Shown: positions 24,411 to 37,554 of the stretch, one piece after another | How positions within the stretch are numbered: position 1 is the first letter of the stretch | How the letters are laid out: each line of letters opens with the position of its first letter | Assembly: GCA_023853785.1 (NCBI GenBank) | Contig: JAJIRX010000859.1 | Location: forward strand, 248,001-312,000 | DNA from: Psilocybe azurescens | Taxonomy: Eukaryota > Basidiomycota > Agaricomycetes > Agaricales > Agrocybaceae | Reading direction: 5' to 3' | DNA length: 64,000 nt | Made by a program: the position numbers and the translations under genes | The notes under the pieces: model-generated | What the model saw: only the letters and a program-made list of their open reading frames with translations | The model's database searches: none | Told to the model about the DNA's origin: nothing

Positions 24411-26963
24411 AGTGCCCCCTGCCCCCACACATTTCTCCAACTACACCTTCCTTCATTATGATATCTCTTGGACTATCACACTCCTTTTTTTTCTCTTTAT
24501 AGATTTGTATGTTTTCATTTCTAGCATATCTTCATCATTTCTGTTATCAATGCTTCATCGTAGGCTGCAAGTTCATATTATAGACTCTTATACAATATAT
24601 GTACCTGCATCTCTTTCATCCACCGACCTCACGTTTTCTCTAGAATACATGCCTTTGATTAATTTCTTTTGAACCAGCTCCAAGAATTGATTCTGCAGTA
24701 TGTAACATACTCATCCCACAACCTCTACTTACTCTCTTCGATTGACGTTTTACGAATGCCTACAGATATGTGACTGGAAATGCTTAGTCCGGTGGGTGCA
24801 CCACTGCCGCTACATCGCGATTCTAATGGCATGTCAATGGGCCGCTGAAACAAGCGTCTAAACACATTCAACATATATTGTCTCGACATTCAATCGTAGT
24901 AGTCATTCTATGGCGATAAACATGGACCGAATCGCAGCATCTGTTTCTAGTAGACAAGTGGGGTGTAGACACAACTCAATGGCAATTTCACGACGATGAG
25001 CCTGGGCTGCTAACGCCACCTGTACGACGCCAGACTCAACGGCAACCGATAAACTCGGACATAGTCAGCTAGACACGGGGTTCAAGTTGACCCAGAAAAG
25101 TTGACAGAGTGTAAACATCTGGCAACATCAATGGTTATCAATGATACCGCACCTCAAGGCATTGCGTCTATCAAACAAAAATACAGCTTATCAGTCGGTT
25201 ATAGGCTGGTGGTATATGGCCCGAGTGCAATGCCGCTCAACTGTTCAAACTCCAGTGTCAGGCCTTTAGGGCGTTGCGCTGGTACGGCAATACGGCGAGC
25301 GCCTACAAACATGGGTAATTCGGCTCACATTACTCAGACACTGACCAAATTCCCAAACCGGACTGGATCCTTGGATGGAGATCGTGAACCGGGGTAAATT
25401 ATTGAACAGAGCGTTCTCTTCGAGGTACAGTATACCTGACCTCACTGTATAGCAATGTTATACGCGCTTCTCTGTTACTGGGTTGGAAGGTGGTTATAGG
25501 TATATTTTGGATATAAGCGGTAAAGGAAAACACAACCTATGCCCTTGGCACTCAAACAACACACGGTGAGGCGATATGTTTACGGTTTCCAAGTCGCCAG
25601 GTTACCCGAAAGAGTACTTATACTTTTAATTTTCTCCCAGCATTTTCCCTGCTACCTGAGTATGGGCAGCAGAAGTGCTCGTGGGGCCTCACTACTTATG
25701 TGTGTTTTGAGCTTTTGCTGATATATATCTGTGGTTATCTAGCAGCCATATGACTATGACATATACGTCGCTCAGATTTCTTGTGCGTTTCTTGCAGAGT
25801 GAACTACATGTTCGACTCCAGCGACAATTGTAGTGCTTTTCACTCACTACCTAAAACCAAGGAAGACGGCCTGTACTGTAAAGCTGCTGCTGCGTGCACT
25901 TGTCTGGGTCTAGGTAGAAATAGATCATCTAGAAGGTCTGGTATGGAAGGCCTGACTTCACGGATGGTCGCTCCGCAATAATAAAGCGTGAACTTAAGTA
26001 GGCTTACACGTGCATAAAACACTACTTCCATTTTATAGTACATTTACAATGAGGACTAGGTGGTGACCGACATCAAATCCGAATCCGATATGAAGGAGTG
26101 CATATAAGGTGGCTTGTTAAGGATCTGATTTGCGACAAGTTCGGTGGATTCTCTGGTCCAAGATACTTCCATTGTTCTTTGACAGTATGTATTTTCTGGT
26201 CTGATAGCGATGTAGTCATAAATGCATAAGTGTAATCATATCTGACTGTGCGGCGGATCGATGCCAAGGTATCCAAGAATCTAGAGGAATTTACTTGATG
26301 TCTACAAACTTCCATTGACTCACAGGAATAACGTTATACCAGCTGATTAAGCCCCAATTTAATGATATGTTTACAGCTTAACGTCCTCTCAGATACTTCA
26401 TCTACCCGTGATGTAACTGGAGTGTCTGAGAAGTAGACACGAGCTTCTTCATAGTCACCTTCTAGTAAATCTTATTTAAGTCTTACTGTTTGGATTTGAG
26501 GAGGCATACTAGTAGCCTGACTTATGAGACTCGTTCAACCGGTAATGGTGAAATTAGGATCGAATTAACATCCAAAGCAAGGATGCTCCCAAATCCTGTA
26601 TCTCGTTTTACGGCGCTAAAAAAAGATGGGATGGGAAGACACTCAGGCTATTTATAAATTCGTTCACGTTCGGTGATAGCCGGAAATACTTAGGGCCGGT
26701 GCAAAGAGATTGGAAGTTACCTTCCTGTTACCAACTTTTGTATTAACGGCTCATGTTTTTAAGGTGTAAAAATTCTAAAAAGCAATGCTTGACATTCTAA
26801 ATCTTGCCGTCTATATGTGTGCTGGGGGAATTTATGTTGCTGTAAGAACGATAGCTACATGTATCTGGTTCAAAACTCCGATGGTAGTAGTGCAAGAAAA
26901 GCTAATGTGTAAGAAGGGCAAAACATATTCAAAAAGCGAAGCGGAAATTATTTAAGAATATTA
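24411..26963. other. Gene-poor interval
   Basis: About 2.5 kb between the 3' ends of two convergent genes. Open frames are all under 100 codons and show no domain. Moderately AT-rich with no repeat structure that I could see by eye. Confidence 0.45.
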
Positions 26964-28281
26964 TCATGTACGAGAAACATGGAAGTTAAACTTGATCAGT
27001 TTACTAGATGAAAGTCCGGGAAACTGTGTGTTGGGCAATGTTTTCATCTGGTTAGCAATATCGGCACTGCGAAGCGCGACGATATAGAGATCAACCTGAT
27101 GCAACGAGGACCAGCCTGGAGAAGTCAAAACATATTCGAGCTCCTTCCACTCATCGCCCGCTGTGTATGTATAGCTGTGTAATATTACACGAAGCTTTAT
27201 GACTTCTATGTGGTGTTTGCCAGCTATCCTTTGGAATGCTCCGCACATACCAAGGTAAGGATTAGATGGAGAATCAACGGAATTGTGATTGATGACGAGA
27301 CTCAAGGTCTTCAGCGTTGTCAAACAGGGAGATATCAAAGAGACTGCAGAAACCGCGTCGACGCTGTTGGTCGAAACTGGAGGCAACGTGTTATCAATAT
27401 GTCGAGAAATAGAAATGTCCATATTGATGCATACTTAGCAACTTACCTGTGAATTCCATGGTTTTTAAATGGCGGGTGTAAGACAAAATCTTCACAGCCG
27501 ACGTAACATCTCCAGCGTAGGAAATCTCTAGCTGAGCCACGTTGGGAAGATCTAAATAGACTTCCTTGAGTTCTTGTAGGTCGAGTACCGGCCTTCCATC
27601 TGCCCATTTCTGTTCCAGCATCGCCAATATAGAGAGCATGGTGCAGTAAGCGAGATGCAACTTTTGAAGGTGAATGGGCTTGGTAGGTGGATTCATTTCT
27701 ACCTCCGAAGATATTTTATCACCTTCCACAAGGCGGAAATACTCCAGATAGAGACGTTTGAGATTGATGCATGGTATGAGCTCGTCCATAGCAAACCGTG
27801 CTATATTCTTCAAATCCAGACAAACAACAGTTGGAAGATGCATGACACGAAGAAGACTGGATCGCGTTGTAGCATCTATTGAACGCCAGTCCCCGGTGAT
27901 GCCCTTGAAGTAAATGGCGAGGCTTTGCAATTTGGTGATGTGATTAAGGGCAGACGCTAAGAGAGGAAACTCCTCGTCACATCGCATCCCATAGCGCAAC
28001 TCTCGAATGTATTGTGCGATTTCCGGCGTGGTATTGATTAGTTTGATAAAACGAGGAGTCGCTGAACGACCTGTCAGATTGGAACTGTCGTGGAATTCGA
28101 TGGAGTGGAAGATATAGGCACGGCAAAGAGGAAGTAACGCCTGACAAGTTAAAGAGCAAGCCTTGAGAGATTTGAATTTTCGTTTGGTATTTTTGGTGTT
28201 GGTTCGGGTGTCTTGTTTGGCTATAATGTCGATGATCATCGAGATGACTTCAAAGGGTAAGATGTTGATTATTGAGGACAT
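26964..28281 (-). CDS. F-box-like protein with leucine-rich C-terminal region
   Basis: Predicted substrate adaptor of an SCF ubiquitin ligase; large families of such proteins are typical of agaricomycetes. Two exons (minus): 28281-27447 and 27376-26964. The N-terminus MSSIINILPFEVISMIIDII followed by FKSLKACSLTCQALLPLCRA matches the fungal F-box pattern (LPxEVxxxIID ... L..CSLTC..LLP). The remainder has irregular Leu-rich units (LQSLAIYFKGI, LKRLYLEYFRL, LQKLHLAYCTM, LKEVYLDLPNV), consistent with degenerate LRRs. I used ATG 28281, where the F-box begins; an in-frame ATG at 28440 would add 53 residues without F-box character. The intron joins MEFT to VSTNSVDAV in frame. Target unknown. Confidence 0.78.
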
Positions 28282-29030
28282 GGAGAATGTGGCCGCCGAG
28301 TACTGGATGAGTGCTAGAACTTGGAAAGGAAGTGGGGTCGACGCAGGATTCTGGGGAAGAGAGGAATCGAACGTTAGAATATATATGCGTGGCGTAGACA
28401 GGTGGTTTGGTCCAGATTCCAGAAAGATCGCAAAAAACAACTCGCCTCCATAAGATAAATATAACCTTGAACGAATTTAACCTGAACCCAAAAATTGAAG
28501 TCAGCATCGTGAGAGTCAGGCTGCCACCGACGGGAGACGAGGTATCTATCTCTCTGGATGATTATCTAGTCAAAGAATACAATACAGTGTAATATATGTA
28601 GTCGTATACGAATCGCTATTGCTACATGCTACAAGACAAGAATACCAGTTACAGGTTGTAACACGATACAAATCGAATACATACATAGGCACAATTCTAA
28701 TATTAGGCACGGATAGAAATAAAGCGAAAAGAACAAAGTCGATTCCAAATGACAAACCTAGATAGCGTCAGGAATTAAGGCACGTAAGTCGAACAAGATA
28801 GTATGTGTGGCTGAACGAGCTGGTGAAACATATGATATAGGCCGAATATTCAAAGGAGGATGTTGACCGAGGCGAACCAAAAGAGGTCACTTTAGAGATT
28901 GTTCAACAGATTCGATAATTGGAAGATATAGTCGTCAAGAGCAGCTTTCCATAGAACTGCGCGATACCACCGAGAAAATTAAATGATGCGTTGACAGATT
29001 GAGAGGCAAAGGCGCAATAGAAAAGGAGGA
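28282..29030. other. Intergenic spacer / F-box gene promoter
   Basis: About 750 bp between the F-box gene start and the SMR gene stop, both on the minus strand. No coding exon supported and no clear core promoter motif. Confidence 0.4.
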
Positions 29031-31217
29031 TCAGGTCCGTCTCTGACGAACAATTAGGCCACCATCCCAGGAGCCGACTATCCAGCCGTCTTCGACAAGA
29101 GCTTTTCGTACAGCAGGCTTCAAAACGCTGACTTGGTTTAAAGAATGAGATCCACGGCCAGTGATGATCTTCAATGGTTTTGCTTTCGTTCGCGAGAGAA
29201 GAAACCAACAAGAAGCCCATTAAAGAATTTGGTCCAAAGAGAAAGACGATTCACATGATAGAGGCCAGAAAGAAGAACGATATTGATAGAATAGAACGAT
29301 GCTAAGTGGTCGAGTATGAAAGATAGAAGAAGATAGCCTACCTTGGGAAATGGAAGAACCTTCATTTTTAAGAATCTCCTTTATTATCACAATCGCTTCA
29401 GCAACGGTTGTGCCATGGAGATCCACCGTGTCATGGTTTTGAGATGTAGACCTGTCGAACACTGTCAGAATTAGCCTTTCAATGGCAAAAATAACAGACC
29501 TCTTTTCCTGAACCATATCACGGGCAGCGTTCAGGGCTTCTGTTTTGGCAAGCTCCTGGAACTCTCTAGCCTGCACAGGGTGGTCAGGTTACAGGCATTG
29601 ATGAAAACGAATAGTATATGAGACATACTCTCTCTGCGAAATAGAAAGCTATTTCTCCTCCTCGAGATTTTGAATTTCCTCGTTGCCACATTCTTGCAGC
29701 TTCTCGTAGAGCTTCGTTCCTCTTTCGCATAGTTTCGCTCATTCGGACTCTAAACTCAGCATTGTTGGATCTTGCTAGGCCATTGGACTCAGAAGTTCGA
29801 TTGGTCTTCTTGCCGTTGACGTCGCGAGCGTAGGCAGGAATATGGTGTACCAAAGGATGCGGGCCACGATCAACAGTTTTACGTTTGGGAACCGCCTGCC
29901 ACTGAAATGGACTAGGTTTGTTGCGAGAGCCGGTCGAAGACGCCATTTTCTGTTTAACTCTTGATATAGGAGGAGGTTCAACTAGGGGAGGCCCAGATGG
30001 AAGTTTCTGTTTTCTGGCAGGAAGACCAGATTTGTCGTTGCCCCACGCCTCTGTTGGTTGAAGATGATAGAGTCCCATATCAGAATTGGAGTCAAGATCG
30101 CGCAAAAGATTGGCAAGATCCAGTGATTCGTCGCCTTTTCCCTGGGTAACCGTAACGGCCAGTTCAACGTCTGATACGATTCGAGATCGTTGTTCCGCAT
30201 CGCAGTCTTCGTATTCGGGGAGTATGACGTCAAGAAGATTGTATAACACTGTTGTATGATGATCCGAATCTGTGGATGAGTCTTTACACAACGAAGTGAG
30301 AGCTGCTCGTAATGCTTCGTATGACGTGCCATATTGTGGAGAGTGGAAAAAGGACAGAAAGAGAGACGGAGGATGAGGAGGCAACAAAGTAGAGATATGA
30401 TCTGAGAAAGACGACAGCTGTGTCCAGGGGTCAGCAGCAGAGCCCTCTGGTGGATGTTTTGTTGGCGACCCATTCTTTGCTAGAGATGACTGAACATGAT
30501 GTTGCTGTCGAATGTCGACCAAAACGATTTTCTTTGGGTGGGGTTGTGCTCTCTTCCTTTCTGCCTTCGAAAAGATTTTCTTCTTCATTTCAACTGTTTC
30601 CCAGTTTGTGTCGTTCATCGTATCCTCGGTTTGGCCTTCCAGTCCATCCCAGCCCCTTTCTTCCATTTCCCGAATGGACTCTTCTGTAAGGATTGCGGCA
30701 ACTATGTCCCACATGTCCACATCGGATTTTCCAGCATTCTCCAAGGCCTTAGTTAATCTCGCCGTCGGTATTTCTGGCAAAGCAGCTTGCAAGAAGCCCA
30801 AGGGCGACCCAAAGGATTGCGTAGATGAAATAGACGATCCAGAACTCCCCGCGGAGTGCGATTCGGCGGTTTTATTATCATTATCGGGAGTGGTCCAACT
30901 TGATATAGTCTCCTCAAACTGCGAGAGTAGCTGTACGTCAGAGAATTCTGACTCTTGTGCCTCTTCCGCATGTAAAGAGAGCTCGCCGAGCGTGGTTCGC
31001 AAGAAATCGATTTGATCCTGGGTTGGGGTAACTGCATTCCCATTACTGTCCGATTCGATTTCAACGAGCAGGGCCGCTATTAACGACGAATCGAGAGTGG
31101 GACAGAACTCTTTCTGGCAGGTAGTTAGATAAAGGTTTCTAGGATAACTGACGCGATGTCTATCAGACGTACCTCCAGAGAGTCAAATAGGGTCCTTCTT
31201 GTTGATTGGGTGGTCAT
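29031..31217 (-). CDS. SMR-domain endonuclease-like protein (Cue2/N4BP2 type)
   Basis: Likely RNA endonuclease of the Cue2 family, which cuts mRNA at collided ribosomes in no-go decay. Exons (minus): 31217-31173, 31113-29629, 29570-29500, 29451-29342 and 29182-29031. Domain order: a CUE-like segment (FLQAALPEIPTARLTKALEN ... MWDIVAAILTEESIREMEER), a long disordered middle, a DUF1771-like helical region (ERAREFQELAKTEALNAARD), and a C-terminal Smr domain with HDTVDLHGTTVAEAIVIIKE (the DxH/LHG motif) and KIITGRGSHSLNQVSVLKPA, ending IVRQRRT. The start MTTQSTRRTLFDSLE lies in a short first exon that splices in frame to KEFCPTLDSSLIAALLVEIE. The start codon is 302 bp from the divergent UPF0357 gene. 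Domain order is the basis; the cellular role is inferred from yeast Cue2. Confidence 0.85.
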
Positions 31218-31519
31218 CGCGGGCGAATTTGGTATGATAAAAATATAATTTGTGGATAAGAAAGATAAGGAGTAGACGAGAGAGATTGTTGAGCTCCTTG
31301 AGCAGAGATCTATGAAATTAAGGCATATACGATTTCGATGATGACTGTAAATGACTTTCACTTCAAAATGGTGTACATAATCTTTTCAGAGCCCGTGCCA
31401 AGCCCACGTTTACATTGAAATCACGTGTTCATTATGCAATGCTCTGCGTCGAAGCTTCCACAGTGTCCAAGGCAACTCTTGTTTATATTTCTTATAAAGT
31501 CCACCCCACGAACGATACC
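31218..31519. promoter_or_regulatory. Short bidirectional promoter
   Basis: 302 bp between the divergent ATGs of the SMR gene (-) and the UPF0357 gene (+). Such a short spacer implies a shared nucleosome-free region. A TATA-like run (ataaaaatataa) occurs at 31239-31250 near the SMR gene. Confidence 0.4.
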
Positions 31520-32056
31520 ATGTTGTTCTACATTTCCCTGGTGGCCTTTCTGTCCTTGCTGGTCATGTGTAAGTGAATATAATGATCCTTGAGCGCCTGA
31601 AAGACTAATGAACCACAGTGACATATCGTTATCGCACTTTCATAACGCCACACCTTCCTGAACGTGTCAGATCTATGTTCCCAAAACTCAGCAATTATAC
31701 ACCTCTTTCGACCTTCTCTGAACAAGTCGGACTAGGTATGACCTCCTCCGACTTCGACATTGAGGCCAACATTCGAGACGGTGATTCTCGCGTGGGTTTG
31801 GATGAACGGGGCACGCAGGAGGTTCTGGAAATCATGAGGCGGGAGCGTGTCAAGTAAGTTGACAGTCGATATTCTGGAGCCATTCCTCATTGTCTACCAA
31901 TAGTTTCGACCAAGCTAGACTCATTCGACATAATCGGATCTTGGCAAGCAACGGCATCGACCCGTCAGGTTGGTTTCTCTGTTGTGTTCCAGGTCTCAGA
32001 AGTTCATTATCTCTTCAGGAATGCCAATGGATTCTAAAGCCATCACACGGCTTTAA
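31520..32056 (+). CDS. UPF0357 (DUF2015) single-pass membrane protein
   Basis: Small fungal protein of unknown function, related to yeast YCL012C. Four exons: 31520-31568, 31619-31853, 31904-31968 and 32019-32056. It starts with a membrane anchor, MLFYISLVAFLSLLVM, then a conserved soluble part: FTEQ-like STFSEQVGLGMTSSDFDIEA, GDSRVGLDERGTQEVLEIMR, VNFDQARLIRHNRILASNGI, and the hallmark end DPSGMPMDSKAITRL. Length (~128 residues) fits the family. The first intron interrupts the codon directly after the membrane segment. All junctions are in frame and the gene looks intact. The family assignment rests on the FDxARL...NGI.P.G.P.DxKA pattern. Confidence 0.85.
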
Positions 32057-35000
32057 ATCACCGCTTATGCTACTCTACTATTTGTCATTTTCTTTACTTT
32101 CCGGCCCCAGTGGCCAATTTGCTTTCATTTGGATGATCCTCTTCTTGGATGGCTGTTGATACCTTGAAGTGTGCTTGTATCTGTTTTCACCAATTTCTCT
32201 ACCTGACGCCCACAGTCCACAACCGACCCAACCGCACTCTCCTTCACCCGTATAATTCATCTGTCCACCTTTGGTATCTCTATGTAGCTCCGGCTGTACT
32301 TCTATCTATCCCTCATACATCGAATATAATAATGTTACTTCTTTGTGCTATGCAACCTTGTTCTCTGGTAAGTATAACTTTGTGTGGAATCATTTATCAT
32401 TTAAATCCATGAACTGAGTCGACTTCTTATGTTGAAATCGTGATGGCATGTTTCGGCAGGTTTCTGCCTATGAGGCTATGATCTATGTGTGCCGATCGAT
32501 GACCCAACGTCCGCACTGCGCAGTCATTTCTGGATCCAGGCAGGGGCTGGGGTTGAACAATGAAACACCTCTGTAACTTTACGCGATCATGTGATGAATG
32601 CAGCGGCAGATGACTCTGACTCATTCATGAAGAACTGGAACGAACCCAAACTGGAAGCATGCTTATAGATATTCGTCGCGCTTGAACTGCAATCTACGAT
32701 TGGGTGTGGCTACTTCAAATAAAATGGTTCAATTTGAAAACTGAGTCCCGAAGGTGTTTACGGCCCTCACTCATGCACTCAGAATCGACTGTTCAAAGTC
32801 TCGTATATTGAATCCATTTTGCGAAGATTTGGCTTGTGAGCTTTGCTGCGCTTTTGAAATAGCTGTCACCGCCGTACCCGCTATTCACGCTAAAATATCC
32901 ATCTAGCTTCGCTCTATCAACGCGCCGATTGGGTCGTGAGTGATACTTATATGTATAGTTTTTGGTAGGTCCGGATTCTACTGCTCCAACCAAGCTCCAA
33001 CGCATCAATCGCTCCCTTTAGTTACTGGCGATCTGCATTGATGTTTCTTTGCATTTGATGCTCTTCAATGAGATAGTCGGATATGATTAATGTCCCTCAT
33101 TGCATTTCATAGAATGTTCTAGTATATTTCGGCAAGGACACTGACATGGTAGTCTTCCCCTTGTCATATGTTGTTTGTGATAATATGTTACCTTGCTAAT
33201 CTCTGTAGACCTCAACTTCAAAACATCCCCGATCTTGCGATAATTGAACATCGAAACAGCAGAAAAGATTCTGCTTCAAAATGTTATTGAAACCTCTAAT
33301 CATCATGGATGGACTGGCCCCTAATGTCCCCTGATATTTTGATATTGGATCCGCGTCGTCTTTATGAGCTGGTTTGTTGTATTGCTTTGATTTCCACCTA
33401 GCTTTTGGTGATGTTTTGGAGCTGTTTAGACGGCCAAGGATGAAGGTTTCCTCCCACTCACGTCATTCCCGGGGCATATGGACCGATAGTCAAATAAGGC
33501 ACTTGCTTATTGGCGCTATTCGCGCATTCATTCAACACACTAACTTCTGTCTTGACCCACCCAGACCACGATAATGCGACGATATCTCAGGTCGACTCGT
33601 TTCTATCCTTTATTTATCCATCACTGATGATGGCGCCTAGCCAGTCTTCCTCATCAACTTTACTGACCTTTTGCGGCTATCAATCTGCGTTGTGATCCCT
33701 GATTTGCTTAACTTCAACAGACGTTAACATTAGATCCACGAAGCCTGTGACATCTCTCCGCATGTCTCATATGATGACCGACAAGCGAGGACATCATCCA
33801 AAAGGCTCATACTCAGCTTAACCTGCACATTGCTCGCCCTCTTAGCAATGTGGGTCTCTCCTGTATCCAGTCGCCGGATGTTGCCTACGATTTCTGATTG
33901 TTTCAGCTTCGTTTCCTGAAGTTTCTCCGACACGGCCAATAAGACTAGATTCGGTAAACATACTTCGATTTCTGGTAAGCTGATGACAATCTTGATAAAT
34001 GACAGTTCACAGTGCATACATACTATTCTAGGATTGTAACAATCGCGTCATGTTGCGTAGGATCATCGGATTCTCTCTGCATCCATTTTGGGTGTGTCCT
34101 ATATGCAAAGTGAGCGCATTACTCGGAGTCGTCGGGGCGTGCAACAAAATCATGATTTCATCGCGGTATTTCGATTCTATACGACTGGGACTGTCAACGA
34201 AGTGAAAACTTTGGATGCGCATTGATATCGTGGGATGCTGCTAGCTGCACGCCAATGCAGAATTTATGAGGTTCGCGTGGGCTAGCTTTAAATTCTTATG
34301 ATCTGTTTTCTTAAAGGCTGATCCGTATTTAAAGGTCCGCATTTCTACGGTGAACTTAGAGATACCACACTTCGACACAACGGACCAACTTTGAACCGAC
34401 TGGCAGATATCTGATGGAGTGTTTCTCTTCATTGTTCGTTATTTTCATTGGCCGAATGGCATGGACACTCGAGAAAGGTGGCTTGTTCCAAATTAGTTAT
34501 GAGATATTCTGCTCCGCTCAAGGTAAAAGCCGCGCAGTGTCTGTGAGCCCGCGCTGTTCGCAGACATAATATATCTCATACCTTCACCAAGTGAACAACA
34601 GGCTACAACAGGCGGCAGTTCCTGTGAAAACTGGGTCGGCGGAGGCGATATCATAACATTTACAATGATACGCCATCCGTCATGTCCTCCGAAAGGGCGG
34701 CGCTAACAGATCTAAAGACCTAAAAGGTGCGCACCTCCAGCGAGTCAGATATAACAACTGCCTTGATTATCTCATGCAGCCACATACAGGCTACACGAAA
34801 CGACAGTAAGTACACTCTTCCGCGATTCTCATTAATTCAATGTTCAGCATTCTCCATTACGAGAGCCCGGATATTCGAGCTTGTGATTTCCGAAAGAGCA
34901 CTGCCATCTACTCCCATCGGTTTGGGCTTCGGTATTTGGGCTTATCCTTTAACCCCCACTTTATATATGTATCCCCAGTTATCACGATTCATAAACATAT

Positions 35001-37554
35001 CCGTTGAAAGGCATATCACTTCAAGACATCCTTCGGGGGGAAATTGATGGGGCTGTCATACCACGAACGGGTTCAAGGGGCTTTGGCTAACAAGAGATAA
35101 CCAAAAGACATCAAACCCCATTTTTGACACCCTCATAGTTGCCGTTCACTTCGCAGCTGAATATATCAAGCCATTTGATGGTCAAATCTTCTTCTTCCCT
35201 GGAGGTACTCACATTAATTTTATTCCTGGCTGGCTAAATTCCGGTCCTACAAATCTGCTTCCACAGCGGGAGACCATTTCTGTTATCACATACCGTTGCT
35301 TCACTATCGGGTATTGGCTTCAGCGGCACCTGAGTCCATCGACTCCGACAATATAACTAATCCATTGACAGATAAAGAGCGCCCTCACTACTTACATAGA
35401 TCGAACGTGGACAGAGTAGATAAAGTTTATACTTAACTGAAGTCAGATGGTCTCAGTATGATTAGATTCGGACTTGTAAAGTCTGTGATTTTCGGGTGAT
35501 ATATATCACAACACCAAGTCAATTAAACGCCCCACATCGACCATTCATCTCAATTCTAAGCAAACTAAAAGGTCTATCCTAGAATCACTAGGTGCCGATT
35601 ACTTGAAACTGAAATTGCAACTAAATGGAAGCGCCTCAATAGTCGAATGGCAACGTATTGAACTGCATAGTCTACACTCATTCAACTTATCAGTCGGGGC
35701 TTTTGTTTCGTTCAATAGTCCCGAGGGCCTATTATCCATTTGATCATGCCCGCCGGATAAGTGAATATAATGCCACGCTGCACAATCATTCGTTTCCTCG
35801 AAACAGGGCTTCCTGATTAACATGGTATCTCTGTCCCAAGCAACTTGAAGCAAGTCCAAGGACTTAGCCGTTGCCTTCCCTGACGATTTTTGACAGTCTC
35901 TTTCCCAAAGTACTTCCATTAACGCCATTTATGACGTTACTTCGCTCCATTCCACCTTGCATAATATCAAAATGCAGGCCTCTGTAATAGAGCTTCTCGG
36001 AATGTTTGATGGGGTGGGTAACTTGGCATGAGGGTGCTGTACTTATTTTGATTCTTGACAACGTCTCCATCTCCGCTCTTGCTTAAATTAAATACTCCTA
36101 GATAGGATGTATGAAAACATATCAATATATAGTGTGACTACACCCAAGTGATAATCCGGGACATCCGACGACATAACGGAGGGGGTCAGTCGAGCCCCGG
36201 AAAAGCCCCAACTGTGACACTGGACTTGGGTATAATCCAGTATTAGTCGTGCGGACAGCCCATTTTTGAGAATATGAACTACAGCAGTAGTAAATTTACC
36301 GGGCGCAAGCTATGCCACAGTTTCAGTGCGGCCTATTAGTATCAGTAACAATCTAGCAAAACACAACCTTGAGGAAATTCGAAGTCGGACTCTTGAAGAG
36401 TGCATTAGTTTTTCCTTGTTCTCAAAGAAAATGACCAAATAGCTTTTCAACGCACGATGACAACTCGTGTGAGTTACTGGACGATTTTATTGATGCCAAA
36501 CCATCAAGTGTAGATTGAAGCACAAGGCTAGACAAGCCTGTCGTCGCCACCATTGATGTAAGGTAATTGTACTACCACTGCCAGCGATACATCTCTTGCA
36601 CACATGTCCAGACACACTGCTGATAAGCATTTGACACGAAAGGTATTCCGTCACTCTCCTCCAAGTTTTTGCGAAGAAAATACTTTTTGTCTCATGTCGA
36701 CGGTGGTAAGGTTAATCATCAGAATTTTTAAATCCACATTCCTTTCTAATCCACATTCTCTCAACGAGTCAGATGAAAACCGCACTTGCCTGTATGGGAA
36801 CTTCCCCATAAACCAAGCACCATCCACTTGAGGTCCATGGCAATAGTATCGAGCCAGGCTAATGGCAAGTCTCCTGCGGCACTAAATTATTTTGGTCATA
36901 CATGGCAAAAATCGAAGTTTGATTAGAATTGCAACATATAGCTAAGTTATCATCGGTATTATTGTACTGCAAGCAATTTTTGGGAGCCGAGAGAGGAATC
37001 CTGATGAGTTGATCCTTGTTTGGCTTTGTGGGCACGACAGTGGTTGAAGAAACAAAATAGCCGACAAGGCTAAGCTCGAACAGAGTTCATTATAGTCATA
37101 ATCGACACAGTAATAATACGACAATCAATATTGTACAGCGCCTACTTAGCCTAAGCGCACAAAAACAGACGGATTCGAATATCAGATCGACCAGAAGCAG
37201 AGAAAGCGGGAAATTAAGTACGGACAGGGGACGAGTATTATATGAGCGGCCGAAAGCGGAGCAACAACAAAGAAGTCCGAGGTACCACGTGTCGAGAACA
37301 AAGAGCAAAAAAAATAGAAAGCGGCCAAAGCATTTAAGCAACACAGTATACGTTCAACCATTTCGAGTAGGTCCAGTGTCAGAATAAGGCGGAGAGATCT
37401 GTTAAAACGATGAACACGATCTGCCAAACGTCTGGGCGTTCCTAATAAGAAAAAAAGAAGGCGGAAGTGAGCGGTACCGAGAGTAGAAGTAAAAATAAAA
37501 AATCACCGTGAAACGACCAAAAGGAAAAGGAAAAGGAAAGAAACCCTGCAGGCG
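32057..37554. other. 5.5-kb gene-poor tract
   Basis: The longest stretch without a supported gene. Open frames on both strands are all near or below 100 codons and show no transposase, polymerase or integrase motifs. A potentially folded GC-rich element sits at 36142-36231 (listed separately). No LTR pair or terminal inverted repeat could be recognised by eye. Probably heterochromatic or decayed mobile DNA. Confidence 0.45.
36142..36231. repeat. Imperfect inverted repeat, possible hairpin
   Basis: Outer arms acccaagt (36142-36149) and acttgggt (36224-36231) are exact reverse complements. Inside, tccggg (36155-36160) faces ccccgga (36195-36201). The interior is more GC-rich than the surrounding AT-rich DNA. 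This could be a MITE-like remnant or a structured transcript; nothing more can be said. Confidence 0.4.

Noticed and set aside
32057..37554. LTR retrotransposon
   Set aside because: No long direct repeats, no Gag-Pol motifs and no tRNA primer-binding site seen.
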